Positions 31,820 to 39,325 of a DNA stretch of 41,275 nucleotides are shown here, piece after piece (the first letter of the stretch is position 1; each line of letters begins with the position of its first letter). The stretch spans positions 1-41,275 of the forward strand of contig JBQTIY010000008.1 in the NCBI GenBank assembly GCA_052387675.1, in the 5' to 3' direction. Under the pieces are notes generated by a model. That model did not search any database. It was not told the DNA's origin and saw nothing but the letters and a program-made list of their open reading frames with translations. This DNA is from JBQTIY01 sp052387675 (GTDB taxonomy: Bacteria; Planctomycetota; B15-G4). The translations under genes were made by a program, and so were the position numbers.

Positions 31820-31894
31820 GCGCTCATCGTCGCGCGCCGGGCGCCTGCCGGTCAACGAGGCTGCCCACTGCTGCGGCCTTGATCCGGAGGGCGA

Positions 31895-31913
31895 GCGGGG
31901 CTAGCGTCCCCGC
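31895..31913 (+). promoter_or_regulatory. Hairpin in the mgtE leader
   Basis: GCGGGG (31895-31900) pairs with CCCCGC (31908-31913) around a 7-base loop, 27 bases before the mgtE start. The mgtE start has no clear ribosome-binding site. The stem could affect translation or be incidental GC-rich structure. It does not resemble the long M-box magnesium riboswitch; the 121-base divergent gap is too short for one plus promoters. Confidence 0.25.
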
Positions 31914-31940
31914 CTGCCTTCGTTCCCGGCTGGTCGCGTC

Positions 31941-33320
31941 ATGCACAATCCGCTCCTCGTTCCCGAACTGCGCGAATTGCTGGCGGCCGAGGACCACGAG
32001 GCGCTGCGCGAGTTTTGCACCTCGATGCACCCGGCGACCACCGCCGACTTCATCAGCCTGCTGGAGCCGGACGAGGTGCGGCGCGTGCTGCTGGCCGTGC
32101 CGCCGCGCGACCGCGCCCTCATCTTCAGCCACCTCGACCCGGAGATGGAGGCGCAACTCGCCGAGGCGCTCGGCCGGCGCGAACTGGCCGAGATCGTGAC
32201 GCACATGCTCAGCGACGAGCGCGTGGACCTGCTGCAGCGCCTGCCCGAGGAGCAGCGTGAGGCCCTGCTGCCGGCGCTGGCCACGGCCGAGCGCGAGGAC
32301 ATCCGCCGGCTGGCCAGCTACCCGGAGGGCACGGCCGGCTCGGTGATGAGCAGCGACTACGCCGCGCTCTCGCCGCAGCAGACGGCCGCGCAGGCCATTG
32401 AGCGGCTGCGGCACGAGGCGCCCGACAAGGAGACCATCTACTACGCCTACGTGGTGAACGAGCAGCGCCAACTGCTGGGCTTCGTCTCGCTGCGCGACCT
32501 GATCCTGGCCCCGCCGCTGCGCAAGATCGCGGACATCATGCAGCGCGACGTGGTCTTCGCCAATGTGAGCGACGACCAAGAGCATGTGGCGCAGCTCATC
32601 GCCAAGTACGACTTGATCGCCCTGCCCATCGCCGGCCCCGAAGGCACGCTGGTGGGCATCGTCACGCACGACGACGTCATCGACATCTTGCGCCAGGAGC
32701 ACACGGAGGACGCCGAGAAGTTCGTGGGTATCGCCGGCGAGCACGAAGTCGGCGCCTACCTGCGCACGTCGCCCTGGACGCACTTCAAGAATCGCGCCGG
32801 CTGGGTCGTGGGCTTGGCCGTGCTGGGCCTAGTGAGCGGCCTGATCCTGCATCGCTTCGAGCACACCATCGAGCGCCTGCTGCTCTTGGCCGTGTACTTG
32901 CCGATGATCGCTTCCACCGGCGGCAACACCGGCAGCCAGTCGGCCATGGTCATCATGCGCTCGCTCTCCACCGGCGAGATCCGCACCGAGGACCTCTTCC
33001 GCGTGCTGCTCAAGGAACTCTCGGTGGCGCTCATGCTCGGAGCGGTGCTGGCCGCGCTGGCCTTCGGCAAGGTGCTGCTGGTCTCGGGCGAGGCCGCCAT
33101 GCCGGCCGGCATGTCGCTCATCACCATCGCGGCGGCCATCGCGCTGGCCCTGGGGGTGCAGGTCGTCACGGCCACGCTCGCCGGCGCCACGCTGCCGCTG
33201 CTGGTGAGCCGCATGGGGCGCGACCCGGCCGTCGTGGCCAGCCCGGCGATCACCACGCTCGTGGACATCTCCGGCCTGCTGATCTACTTCGGTGTGGTGC
33301 GGCTCGTGCTGGGCATCTGA
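31941..33320 (+). CDS. mgtE: MgtE-family magnesium transporter
   Basis: MgtE is a magnesium-gated magnesium channel of the inner membrane. The 459-residue protein has the usual parts in order: an N-terminal superhelical MgtE-N domain (about 1-125), two CBS domains (about 135-250) and five membrane helices (about 285-459). The signature 'PMIASTGGNTGSQS' lies near 321-334 on the pore side of the membrane domain. Acidic residues in the N and CBS domains, which sense cytoplasmic magnesium in the family, are abundant. The SagB-type gene starts one base after the stop, so the two are probably co-translated despite unrelated functions. Confidence 0.95.
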   Translation: MHNPLLVPELRELLAAEDHEALREFCTSMHPATTADFISLLEPDEVRRVLLAVPPRDRALIFSHLDPEMEAQLAEALGRRELAEIVTHMLSDERVDLLQRLPEEQREALLPALATAEREDIRRLASYPEGTAGSVMSSDYAALSPQQTAAQAIERLRHEAPDKETIYYAYVVNEQRQLLGFVSLRDLILAPPLRKIADIMQRDVVFANVSDDQEHVAQLIAKYDLIALPIAGPEGTLVGIVTHDDVIDILRQEHTEDAEKFVGIAGEHEVGAYLRTSPWTHFKNRAGWVVGLAVLGLVSGLILHRFEHTIERLLLLAVYLPMIASTGGNTGSQSAMVIMRSLSTGEIRTEDLFRVLLKELSVALMLGAVLAALAFGKVLLVSGEAAMPAGMSLITIAAAIALALGVQVVTATLAGATLPLLVSRMGRDPAVVASPAITTLVDISGLLIYFGVVRLVLGI

Positions 33321-33321
33321 A

Positions 33322-34986
33322 ATGTCGCCGTTGCGGCGCAACTTCGAGACCGACCGGCTCTTCGCCTATCACGAGCGCACCAAGCACAACTACGCCAGCG
33401 TCTATGGCGGCGGCTGGGCGCTGGATTGGTCGAACCAGCCCAATCCCTTTCGGCGCTACGAGGGCGCGCCGCGCTTCGCGCTGCCCGAGGCGTCGTCGCG
33501 CACGGCGCCGGCCGGTGCGGCGCCGGCCGGTGCGGCGCAGGCCGGCACCGCGCCCGCCTGCACCGCAAGTGTCGGCGCCTGTCTCGCGGGCCTCGCGAGC
33601 GCTGAGGCGCAGCCTTGGCCCAGCGCGGGACTGCCGCTCCTCGGCGCGCTGTTGCGCAACTCCATGGCCGTCTCGGCCTGGAAGCAGGTGCTCGGCACGG
33701 ATGTGCGCTACTCGCTGCGCGTCAATCCCTCCTCAGGGAATCTGCATCCCACCGAGATTTGGCTCGCGCTCGCCGGACTCTCCGATGTGCCGGACGGGCT
33801 GTACCACTACGACGTGCGTCACCATGCCCTCGAGCAGCGGCGCAGCGGGCCGGCGGCGGCGGCCATTGCGCAACAAGCCGGCCTGCCGCACGAGGGGCGC
33901 GGCGCGCTGCTGGTGCTCTCCTCCATTTTCTGGCGCGAGTCCTGGAAGTATCGCGAACGCGCCTATCGCTACTGTCTCTTGGATGCGGGCCACGCGGCCG
34001 GATCGCTGGCTCTCGCGGCGCGCGCGCTGGGCCTCTCGGCCAGACTGCACGGCCACTTCCCCGACGCGGCGCTGACGGAGCTCTTGGCCGTCGATCCCGA
34101 CGAGGAACATCCGCTGATGCTGCTCGATTTGCGCGACGAGCATCGCGGCGCTGCCGCACGGCCACTTCAGGCGACTGCCGCGAACTTGGAGCTCGGTTGG
34201 CCGCAGGGCCGCCCGAACGTGCTCTCTGAGGAGGTGCGTCTCTGGCCGCTCATCGCCGGCATGCATGCTTCAACGCTCGTCGAAGATGAGCCCGTCCCGC
34301 CTCCGCTCCCTGAGCCGGTACTTGCCGAGACTCCGCCCGTGGATCTGCCCGCCGGCTCCCCGGCGGACATGCCGCTCGGGCTCGCTGTGCACCGGCGCCG
34401 CAGTGCCATTGACTACTTGCCCGAGGGTCGCGCCAGCGCCGCCGACTTTGCCGGCATCCTGCGCGAGGCGGCCTGCCTGCCGCGCGCCGACTTTCTCGGC
34501 AATCTCGCGGGCGGCCCGCCCACGCGGCTCGTGGACCTCTACGCCTATGTGCATCGTGTCGACGACGCCCCCGTCGGCTGCTGGCTCTCGCTCCCTCAGC
34601 GGTCGGCAGCGCGTCTGGTGCGCGCGGGCGATGTGCGCTCGGCCGCAGCCGGCCTCTCGCTGGGCCAGGAACTGGCCGGCCATGCGGTGGCAGCCTTCAG
34701 CATGATCGCCGACCTGGAGCGCGGCGCGCGCGCCTTTGGAAATCGCGCCTACCGCTACGCGCACTTCGAGGCCGGCCTCATCGGGCAGGCGCTCTATCTC
34801 TCGGCCACGGCGCGCGGACTGCAGGCCACCGGCATCGGCGCCTTCTTCGATGACGACGTGCACCGCTGGCTCAGTCTGAGCGGGCGCAGCCGTCAGGTGA
34901 TCTACCATCATTCCATTGGCCTGGGCGCGCCCGATGCGCGTCTTGTGGACTCAGATCTGCCCGAGGAGCAGCGCGATGCCGGCTGA
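33322..34986 (+). CDS. Double-domain SagB-type nitroreductase-family oxidoreductase
   Basis: The 554-residue protein carries two nitroreductase-like domains (about 110-280 and 350-550), each with SagB-type features: 'RVNPSSGNLHPTEIW' and 'GLYHYDVRHHALE' in the first, and 'AFGNRAYRYAHFEAGLIGQALYLSATARGLQATGIGAFFDD' type landmarks in the second. The N-terminal 'FAYHERTKHNYASVYGGG' also fits the SagB/ThcOx group. Members use FMN; some oxidise azolines in thiazole/oxazole-modified peptides. No cyclodehydratase or precursor peptide gene is nearby. Domain 2 has weaker FMN-site motifs and may be structural. A 15-bp repeat (33505-33579) encodes an Ala/Pro/Gly linker. The ATG at 33322 was chosen. Confidence 0.85.
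   Translation: MSPLRRNFETDRLFAYHERTKHNYASVYGGGWALDWSNQPNPFRRYEGAPRFALPEASSRTAPAGAAPAGAAQAGTAPACTASVGACLAGLASAEAQPWPSAGLPLLGALLRNSMAVSAWKQVLGTDVRYSLRVNPSSGNLHPTEIWLALAGLSDVPDGLYHYDVRHHALEQRRSGPAAAAIAQQAGLPHEGRGALLVLSSIFWRESWKYRERAYRYCLLDAGHAAGSLALAARALGLSARLHGHFPDAALTELLAVDPDEEHPLMLLDLRDEHRGAAARPLQATAANLELGWPQGRPNVLSEEVRLWPLIAGMHASTLVEDEPVPPPLPEPVLAETPPVDLPAGSPADMPLGLAVHRRRSAIDYLPEGRASAADFAGILREAACLPRADFLGNLAGGPPTRLVDLYAYVHRVDDAPVGCWLSLPQRSAARLVRAGDVRSAAAGLSLGQELAGHAVAAFSMIADLERGARAFGNRAYRYAHFEAGLIGQALYLSATARGLQATGIGAFFDDDVHRWLSLSGRSRQVIYHHSIGLGAPDARLVDSDLPEEQRDAG
33505..33579 (+). repeat. In-frame 15-bp tandem repeat in the SagB-type gene
   Basis: Five 15-bp units lie in frame, the first two identical (GCGCCGGCCGGTGCG) and the later ones increasingly changed. 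They encode APAGA-type pentapeptides (residues about 62-86) between the N-terminal motif and the first nitroreductase domain. Such repeats can change length by slippage; here that would only alter a linker. Confidence 0.75.
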
Positions 34987-36028
34987 AACCCCGCAGCCGA
35001 ATCTGCCGGGGCACTCCACGCCGATCGTGCGGGTCTTCCGCGAGCATCGACTGCTCGCCGAGCGCGAACTCACCAGCCCGCTGCGCATCGGCCGCCACCC
35101 AGAGAACGAGCTAGTGCTCGACGACGAACTCGTCTCGGGACACCACGGCCGCATCGAGTTTGCGCGCGGCGGCTGGGTCTACACCGATCTGGGCAGCACC
35201 AATGGCTCGATCGTCGCGGCCGGCCCCACGCTGCGCAAAGGGCAGACTCACCCCTTGCACGAGGACAGCCAGATCCTGCTGGGCGCCACCGTGCTCGAAG
35301 TGCGCCTCGGCGAGGGCACGGCGCTGCTTTCGGCCGCGCTTGGCACCGACACCTCCACGTTTCCGGGGGGGCTGCCGCCCGCGGCGCCGCAGCGGGCCGA
35401 AGCGTCGTCCGCCGCCCCGAGTGCGCCGCCGCACCCCGCCCGACTGTGGATCGTGCTCGGAGGCGCCGTGCGACAAGCCACCTGCGCCGCGCCGCGCTGC
35501 ACACTCGGGCGTGCGAGTGACTGCGACTTGGTCATCGAACACCCCTCGGTCTCGGCACAGCACGCCGAGATCACCTGGGAGAGCGGGCAGTGGCTGCTGC
35601 GCGATCTGGGCTCGACGAACGGCACGCGCCTGGGTCTGCGCCGCGTGCGCACTCCGGCGGCTCTGCGCGACCACGCGCACTTGATCCTGGGCGATGTGGA
35701 CCTGCTCTTTGTCTCCGGCGCGGAGCGCGCGGCTCAGGCGCGGCGCAGTGCGCTTTGCCTGAAACTGCTGGCGGAGCAGGGCCTGCTCAGCGCCGCTCAG
35801 GTGCGAGAGGCGCGCGCCGAACTCGGCTCCGCGAGCGCTGACTCGCTCAGCCTGGGCGAAGTTCTTGTGTCGCGCGGCTGGCTCTCGCCGGGGCAGTGGA
35901 GCGAAGCGCTGGCCGAAGCCGAGGCCGAGCCCTCAACGTCCAGAGTCCTGCCGTCGCGGCGCGCTCTGCTGCTCCTGCTGCTGGCCCTGCTCTTTGCGGC
36001 GATCTTGCTCGCGCTCGCGCTGCGCTGA
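34976..36028 (+). CDS. Tail-anchored protein with two FHA domains
   Basis: FHA domains bind phosphothreonine peptides. The 350-residue protein has FHA1 (about 35-105, with IGRHPENELVLDD, SGHHGRI and DLGSTNGS) and FHA2 (about 175-245, with LGRASDCDLVI, SAQHAEI and DLGSTNGTRLG), both with intact ligand-site residues. Residues about 256-315 resemble the N-terminal domain of GspE-type ATPases ('LLAEQGLLSAAQVREA...LGEVLVSRGWLSPGQWSEAL'). A single membrane helix (about 329-349) ends the protein, so it should sit in the inner membrane with the domains in the cytoplasm. The ATG at 34976 follows GAGGAG and overlaps the SagB-type gene by 11 bases. Confidence 0.92.
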   Translation: MPAETPQPNLPGHSTPIVRVFREHRLLAERELTSPLRIGRHPENELVLDDELVSGHHGRIEFARGGWVYTDLGSTNGSIVAAGPTLRKGQTHPLHEDSQILLGATVLEVRLGEGTALLSAALGTDTSTFPGGLPPAAPQRAEASSAAPSAPPHPARLWIVLGGAVRQATCAAPRCTLGRASDCDLVIEHPSVSAQHAEITWESGQWLLRDLGSTNGTRLGLRRVRTPAALRDHAHLILGDVDLLFVSGAERAAQARRSALCLKLLAEQGLLSAAQVREARAELGSASADSLSLGEVLVSRGWLSPGQWSEALAEAEAEPSTSRVLPSRRALLLLLLALLFAAILLALALR

Positions 36029-36030
36029 GG

Positions 36031-36048
36031 CGCGGCCGAGTGGCCGCG
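36031..36048. terminator. Bidirectional hairpin between convergent genes
   Basis: CGCGGCC (36031-36037) pairs with GGCCGCG (36042-36048) around GAGT. The 7-bp stem lies in the 25-base gap between the FHA gene (plus) and the lipoprotein gene (minus), a usual place for a shared terminator, although it lacks T-runs. Confidence 0.45.
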
Positions 36049-36053
36049 GTCGC

Positions 36054-36557
36054 TCAGGTGTAGCCGAGCTGACTGAGCGCGTTGGCCAGTTCCGAGTCGC
36101 TCGCGGCGGCGCTCTTGAGCTGCTCGATGAGCGAATCGAAGAGCACCTTCTGCTCCGGGAAGACCTGCGCGCCTTCGTGCGCGATCTCGAGCGAGGGCAC
36201 GGGCTGGCCGGCGTTCAGCGCCTTGCCGGCGAGCACGGCGTACAGCTCGGCGTTGACCTGCGCCGGGTAGGCCGCCTTGCACGCTTTGAGCTGGCTGTTT
36301 GTCGCGGCCGAATCTCCAAGACAGGCTGTCGCTTCAACACGAATGCGCTCAAGGCGCCAAGACAAGGCCTTGTCCGCGGCCGCGGCGGGATCAGCCAGCG
36401 CCGTCTCGGCCACCTTGCGTGCCTCGTCGTAGCTGCCCTTGCTCAGCGAGGCCTGAGCATTGTCAGCCTGCTCGGCAAGTGTGGGCGCGCCGCACGCCAA
36501 GACTCCGAGCAAAGCGAGGCAGAGCGGAAGGCGGGTGAGGGCAGCGAGGCGGGACAT
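36054..36557 (-). CDS. Hypothetical lipoprotein
   Basis: The 167-residue protein starts with a lipoprotein signal (basic start, hydrophobic core, lipobox LAC at Cys22). The rest is mostly helical and Ala-rich, with repeats reminiscent of TPR-type pairs ('ASLSKGSYDEARKVAETALAD' and 'AVLAGKALNAGQPVPSLEIAHEGAQVFP' landmarks). It has no recognised catalytic motif. TPR-like lipoproteins usually act in envelope assembly by binding other proteins. The ATG at 36557 follows a GGAG site by 8 bases. It is divergent from the sulfate-activation genes across a 200-base gap. Confidence 0.7.
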   Translation of the reverse strand: MSRLAALTRLPLCLALLGVLACGAPTLAEQADNAQASLSKGSYDEARKVAETALADPAAAADKALSWRLERIRVEATACLGDSAATNSQLKACKAAYPAQVNAELYAVLAGKALNAGQPVPSLEIAHEGAQVFPEQKVLFDSLIEQLKSAAASDSELANALSQLGYT

Positions 36558-36667
36558 GGCAGGGCTCCGAACACGGGGCGGGAAACGAACTCCACCATAC
36601 GGGCCGATGCCGCCGGTGAAAGCTCCGAGGAATGGCCCTGGGGGCCTCCGAGCCGGGGGTGGGCCCG

Positions 36668-36687
36668 GGGTCGGCCCAGGGTCGGCC
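36668..36687. repeat. Two direct repeats upstream of the sulfate-activation operon
   Basis: GGGTCGGCC is present at 36668-36676 and 36679-36687, with an 11-base period close to one turn of DNA. It lies just upstream of the candidate promoter for the ribbon-helix-helix gene, a position suitable for a protein-binding site. In such GC-rich DNA a short repeat of this kind could be chance. Confidence 0.35.
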
Positions 36688-36695
36688 GCCCGCGC

Positions 36696-36746
36696 CTTAC
36701 ACGGAGGCTCCGGATGGAGTACGATCGCCCTCCAATCGGAGCCTCC
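36696..36746 (+). promoter_or_regulatory. Candidate promoter overlapped by a long inverted repeat
   Basis: CTTACA (36696-36701) and TACGAT (36720-36725) match four of six bases each of a sigma-70 promoter with an 18-base spacer. An inverted repeat spans it: GGAGGCTCC (36703-36711) with GGAGCCTCC (36738-36746). Additional inner pairs extend it to about 16 bp with one mismatch. The first arm lies in the spacer and the second past the predicted start, so a protein bound here would block transcription. The neighbouring ribbon-helix-helix gene product is an obvious candidate. If transcription starts further upstream it would instead be a leader hairpin. Confidence 0.5.
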
Positions 36747-36760
36747 CCGGAGTGTCTGTG

Positions 36761-37069
36761 GTGCGCGAATCCAAGGTGACCCTGAAGATCCCCCGGCCGC
36801 TCTACGAGCGGATCCAGGAGGTCATCGCGGACTCGGGTTTCAGCTCGCCCACCGACTTCATCGTCTTCGTGCTCCGCGACCTCGTGGGCGACCGTGCCCT
36901 GCAAAAGTCGCCGCAGGCTGCCAGCAACGCTGCCGACAGTTCGGCCAACAGTGCCGCGCGCCCGGCCGCTCTGAACGCCGCCGATAGCTCGGCCGGTGTC
37001 TCCGAAACTTCCAGCAACGACGAGATCAACGAGATCCGCCGCAAACTTCGCAACCTCGGATACCTCTAG
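36761..37069 (+). CDS. Ribbon-helix-helix (CopG-like) DNA-binding protein upstream of sat
   Basis: The N-terminal part of this roughly 102-residue protein fits a ribbon-helix-helix fold: a beta-strand 'SKVTLKIP' (about 4-11), a helix 'RPLYERIQEVIADSG' and a second helix 'SPTDFIVFVLRDLVG' (about 30-44). Such proteins bind DNA as dimers, often at their own promoters. The C-terminal half is Ala/Ser-rich and ends in a charged helix (DEINEIRRKLRNLGYL). Its start is uncertain: GTG at 36761 was chosen, with GTGs at 36758 and 36752 also possible; GGAG at 36749 serves all but the last. It precedes sat by 13 bases, so regulation of the operon is a reasonable guess. Confidence 0.65.
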   Translation: MRESKVTLKIPRPLYERIQEVIADSGFSSPTDFIVFVLRDLVGDRALQKSPQAASNAADSSANSAARPAALNAADSSAGVSETSSNDEINEIRRKLRNLGYL

Positions 37070-37082
37070 GAGCAGCCCGTCG

Positions 37083-38240
37083 ATGATTCCCGCCCATGGT
37101 GGCCGCCTGATCAACCGCGTCGCGCAAGGTGCGCAGCGCCAAGAACTCCTTGCGCGTGCTCAGAAGGCTGCGCGCGTCACGCTCAACTCCCGCGAGACCT
37201 CCGACCTCGAGATGCTGGGCAGCGGCGCGATGAGCCCGCTCGAGGGCTTCATGGGCAGCGACGACCTGCGCGGCGTCGTGACCAAGTGCCGGCTGGCCAA
37301 TGGTGTCGTGTGGCCGCTTCCGGTCACGCTCTCCGCCAAGGGCGCCGGCCCCTTTCACCCGGGCGCGGACCTGGCCCTGCACGATGAGAGCGGCGCGCTT
37401 TTGGGCCTCATGGAGCTGCAGGAAGTGCACTCCATGCTGAAGAACGAAGAGGCCCAGGGCTGCCTCGGCACCACGGATGCCACCCACCCGGGTGTGCAGT
37501 ACCTCGCCGGCATCGGGGACAAGTACCTGGCCGGCCCGGTGTGGGTGCTGAACCAGCCCAAGTACGACTTCGCCAATGAGTTCCGGCTCTCCCCGCGCGA
37601 GACGCGCGTGCTCTTCAAGGCCAAGGGCTGGAAGACGATCGTGGCCTTCCAGACCAGGAACCCCATCCACCGCGCGCACGAGTACCTGACCAAGTGCGCT
37701 CTGGAGGTGGTGGACGGGCTCATGATCCACCCGCTGGTGGGCGAGACCAAGAGCGACGACGTGCCGGCCCGCGTGCGCATGGACTGCTACAAGGTCCTGC
37801 TCGCCAAGTACTACCCCAAGGACCGCGTGGCCCTGGCCGTGTACCCGCAGGCCATGCGCTATGCCGGCCCGCGCGAAGCCATGTTTCATGCGCTGATCCG
37901 CAAGAACTACGGCTGCACGCACTTCATCGTCGGCCGCGATCACGCCGGCGTGGGCAGCTTCTACGGCAGCTTCGATGCGCAGACCTTCGTGCGCAGCTTC
38001 GACCCGGCCGAGATCGGCATCCAGCCGCTCATGTTCGAGAACGCCTTCTGGGACAAGCGCGCGGGCACGATGGCCACGAACAAGACCTCGGCCGCCACGG
38101 CGCCCGAGGACCAGGTGGCACTCTCGGGCACCAAGGTGCGCGAGATGCTCCGCGCGGGACAGCGCCCGCCGGTGGAGTTCACGCGCCCCGAAGTGGCCGA
38201 TGTGCTCATCGCCGCCATGGCCCAGAAGTCGGCGGTCTGA
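37083..38240 (+). CDS. sat: Sulfate adenylyltransferase (ATP sulfurylase)
   Basis: Sat makes adenosine 5'-phosphosulfate (APS) and pyrophosphate from ATP and sulfate. The 385-residue protein has the PUA-like N-terminal part, the catalytic motif QTRNPIHRAHEY at 190-201 (with the HxxH-type active site) and GRDHAG at 284-289. It is the bacterial/archaeal homomeric type, not CysDN. The ATG at 37083 follows AGGAG by 11 bases. The genes around it (an AlkP enzyme, cysC) and the absence of APS reductase point to PAPS production rather than sulfate reduction in this cluster. The AlkP gene starts one base after its stop. Confidence 0.96.
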   Translation: MIPAHGGRLINRVAQGAQRQELLARAQKAARVTLNSRETSDLEMLGSGAMSPLEGFMGSDDLRGVVTKCRLANGVVWPLPVTLSAKGAGPFHPGADLALHDESGALLGLMELQEVHSMLKNEEAQGCLGTTDATHPGVQYLAGIGDKYLAGPVWVLNQPKYDFANEFRLSPRETRVLFKAKGWKTIVAFQTRNPIHRAHEYLTKCALEVVDGLMIHPLVGETKSDDVPARVRMDCYKVLLAKYYPKDRVALAVYPQAMRYAGPREAMFHALIRKNYGCTHFIVGRDHAGVGSFYGSFDAQTFVRSFDPAEIGIQPLMFENAFWDKRAGTMATNKTSAATAPEDQVALSGTKVREMLRAGQRPPVEFTRPEVADVLIAAMAQKSAV

Positions 38241-38241
38241 G

Positions 38242-39231
38242 ATGGGGCTGCTCGACAAGTTCCTCGGCAAGTCGGACGCCGGTAAGCCGGGCGCTGGCAA
38301 GCCAGGCGCGCCGGCGGGCGGTCCGCGCCCCCTGCCGCGGCCGGCGGGCGGCGGCGCACCGCGTCCAGCTCCCAAGGCCAAGAACAACTACATCGTCATC
38401 ACGCTCGACTCGTGCCGTTACGACTCCTTCATGGCGGCCGAGCCCAAGAACATCACCAAGATCAGCGGCGGCAAGGTCGAGCGCCGCTGGAGCTACGCAA
38501 GCTGGACCGGCCCCTCGCACTACAACCTGCTCATGGGCCTGCTGCCGCACGTCAGCCCGCCCAATGAGTTCGCCAGCGAGTACTACAAAGAGGACTTCCT
38601 CAACTACAACACGCGCTTCGGCACGGACGGCATGGAGTTCGGCAAGCTCGTGCCCTCGCTGTGGATGCCGGAGTATCTGCGCAACGAGCTGGGCTACACC
38701 ACTCACGCGCGCGTCTCGCTGCCGGTGCTCAACAGCAAGACCGGCGTGAACCGCGCCTTCGACACCTTCCAGCTCATGGACAAGCACAACGACATGCTCA
38801 AGATGCTGGACACGCTCAAGTTCAGCGACGAGCGGCCCAGCTTCCACATGCTCAATGTCGGCGAGACGCACTACCCCTTTGCGCTGCCGGACGAGGACCC
38901 CAAGGAATGGCCGCGCATCAGCGGCATCCACGGCGTGTTCAAGCACCTCGACAAGCAGGTCGTGGGCGGCAAGCTGATCAAGGACGATCAGGTGCCCAAG
39001 TTCTTCGACCAGGAAAAGCTGGACGAGCTGCGCCGCCGCCAGATCAATACGATCAAGTATCTAGACCGGGTCGTGTTCCCCAAGCTCTACGACATCGTGC
39101 CCAAGAACACCTTCATCACCGTCACCGCCGACCACGGCGAGCTGTTCGGCGAGAGCGGCTACTTCGGGCACGGGCCGATCATGCACGAGAAGGTCTTTGA
39201 AGTGCCCTTCCTCGAAGCCCTAGTTCGTTAA
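38242..39231 (+). CDS. AlkP-superfamily phosphotransferase/phosphodiesterase-like protein between sat and cysC
   Basis: The 329-residue protein has an N-terminal amphipathic start (MGLLDKFLGK), a Gly/Pro/Lys-rich linker to about residue 47 and an alkaline-phosphatase-superfamily domain. Likely metal ligands are Asp56 in 'ITLDSCRYD', Asp297 and His298 in 'TADHGELFGE', and His310. The likely nucleophile is Thr89 in 'SWTGPSHYNLLMG', similar to the Thr of LTA-synthase-like enzymes. The CxPxR motif of sulfatases, needed for formylglycine, is absent, so a sulfatase role is doubtful. There is no signal peptide, so it should act in the cytoplasm. It is tightly coupled to sat. The substrate is unknown; APS, PAPS or a sulfated or phosphorylated product are possibilities. 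Confidence 0.75.
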   Translation: MGLLDKFLGKSDAGKPGAGKPGAPAGGPRPLPRPAGGGAPRPAPKAKNNYIVITLDSCRYDSFMAAEPKNITKISGGKVERRWSYASWTGPSHYNLLMGLLPHVSPPNEFASEYYKEDFLNYNTRFGTDGMEFGKLVPSLWMPEYLRNELGYTTHARVSLPVLNSKTGVNRAFDTFQLMDKHNDMLKMLDTLKFSDERPSFHMLNVGETHYPFALPDEDPKEWPRISGIHGVFKHLDKQVVGGKLIKDDQVPKFFDQEKLDELRRRQINTIKYLDRVVFPKLYDIVPKNTFITVTADHGELFGESGYFGHGPIMHEKVFEVPFLEALVR

Positions 39232-39255
39232 CGCATGGTTCGTTGAACGCCGGCT

Positions 39256-39313
39256 GACCCCGACTCCCGTCCTCCCCCGCCTTCTTTCTACTCACCACCA
39301 CACTCCACTCTTC
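39256..39313 (+). promoter_or_regulatory. Pyrimidine-rich leader upstream of cysC
   Basis: About 58 bases of nearly purine-free sequence (CCCGACTCCCGTCCTCCCCC and similar) precede cysC in a 94-base gap. Such low-structure C/U tracts can act as ribosome-entry (S1-binding) leaders, or as Rho-utilisation sites. The ribosome-binding site near the ATG is weak (GGA). No promoter was recognised. Confidence 0.35.
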
Positions 39314-39325
39314 CAACGGACTGAC

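Noticed and set aside
33322..34986. Thiazole/oxazole-modified peptide (RiPP) cluster around the SagB-type gene
   Set aside because: No cyclodehydratase, YcaO-type gene, precursor peptide or transporter is seen nearby; the SagB-type protein alone does not make a cluster.
38242..39231. Call as sulfatase because it lies beside sulfate genes
   Set aside because: The CxPxR motif needed for formylglycine is absent; the likely nucleophile is Thr.
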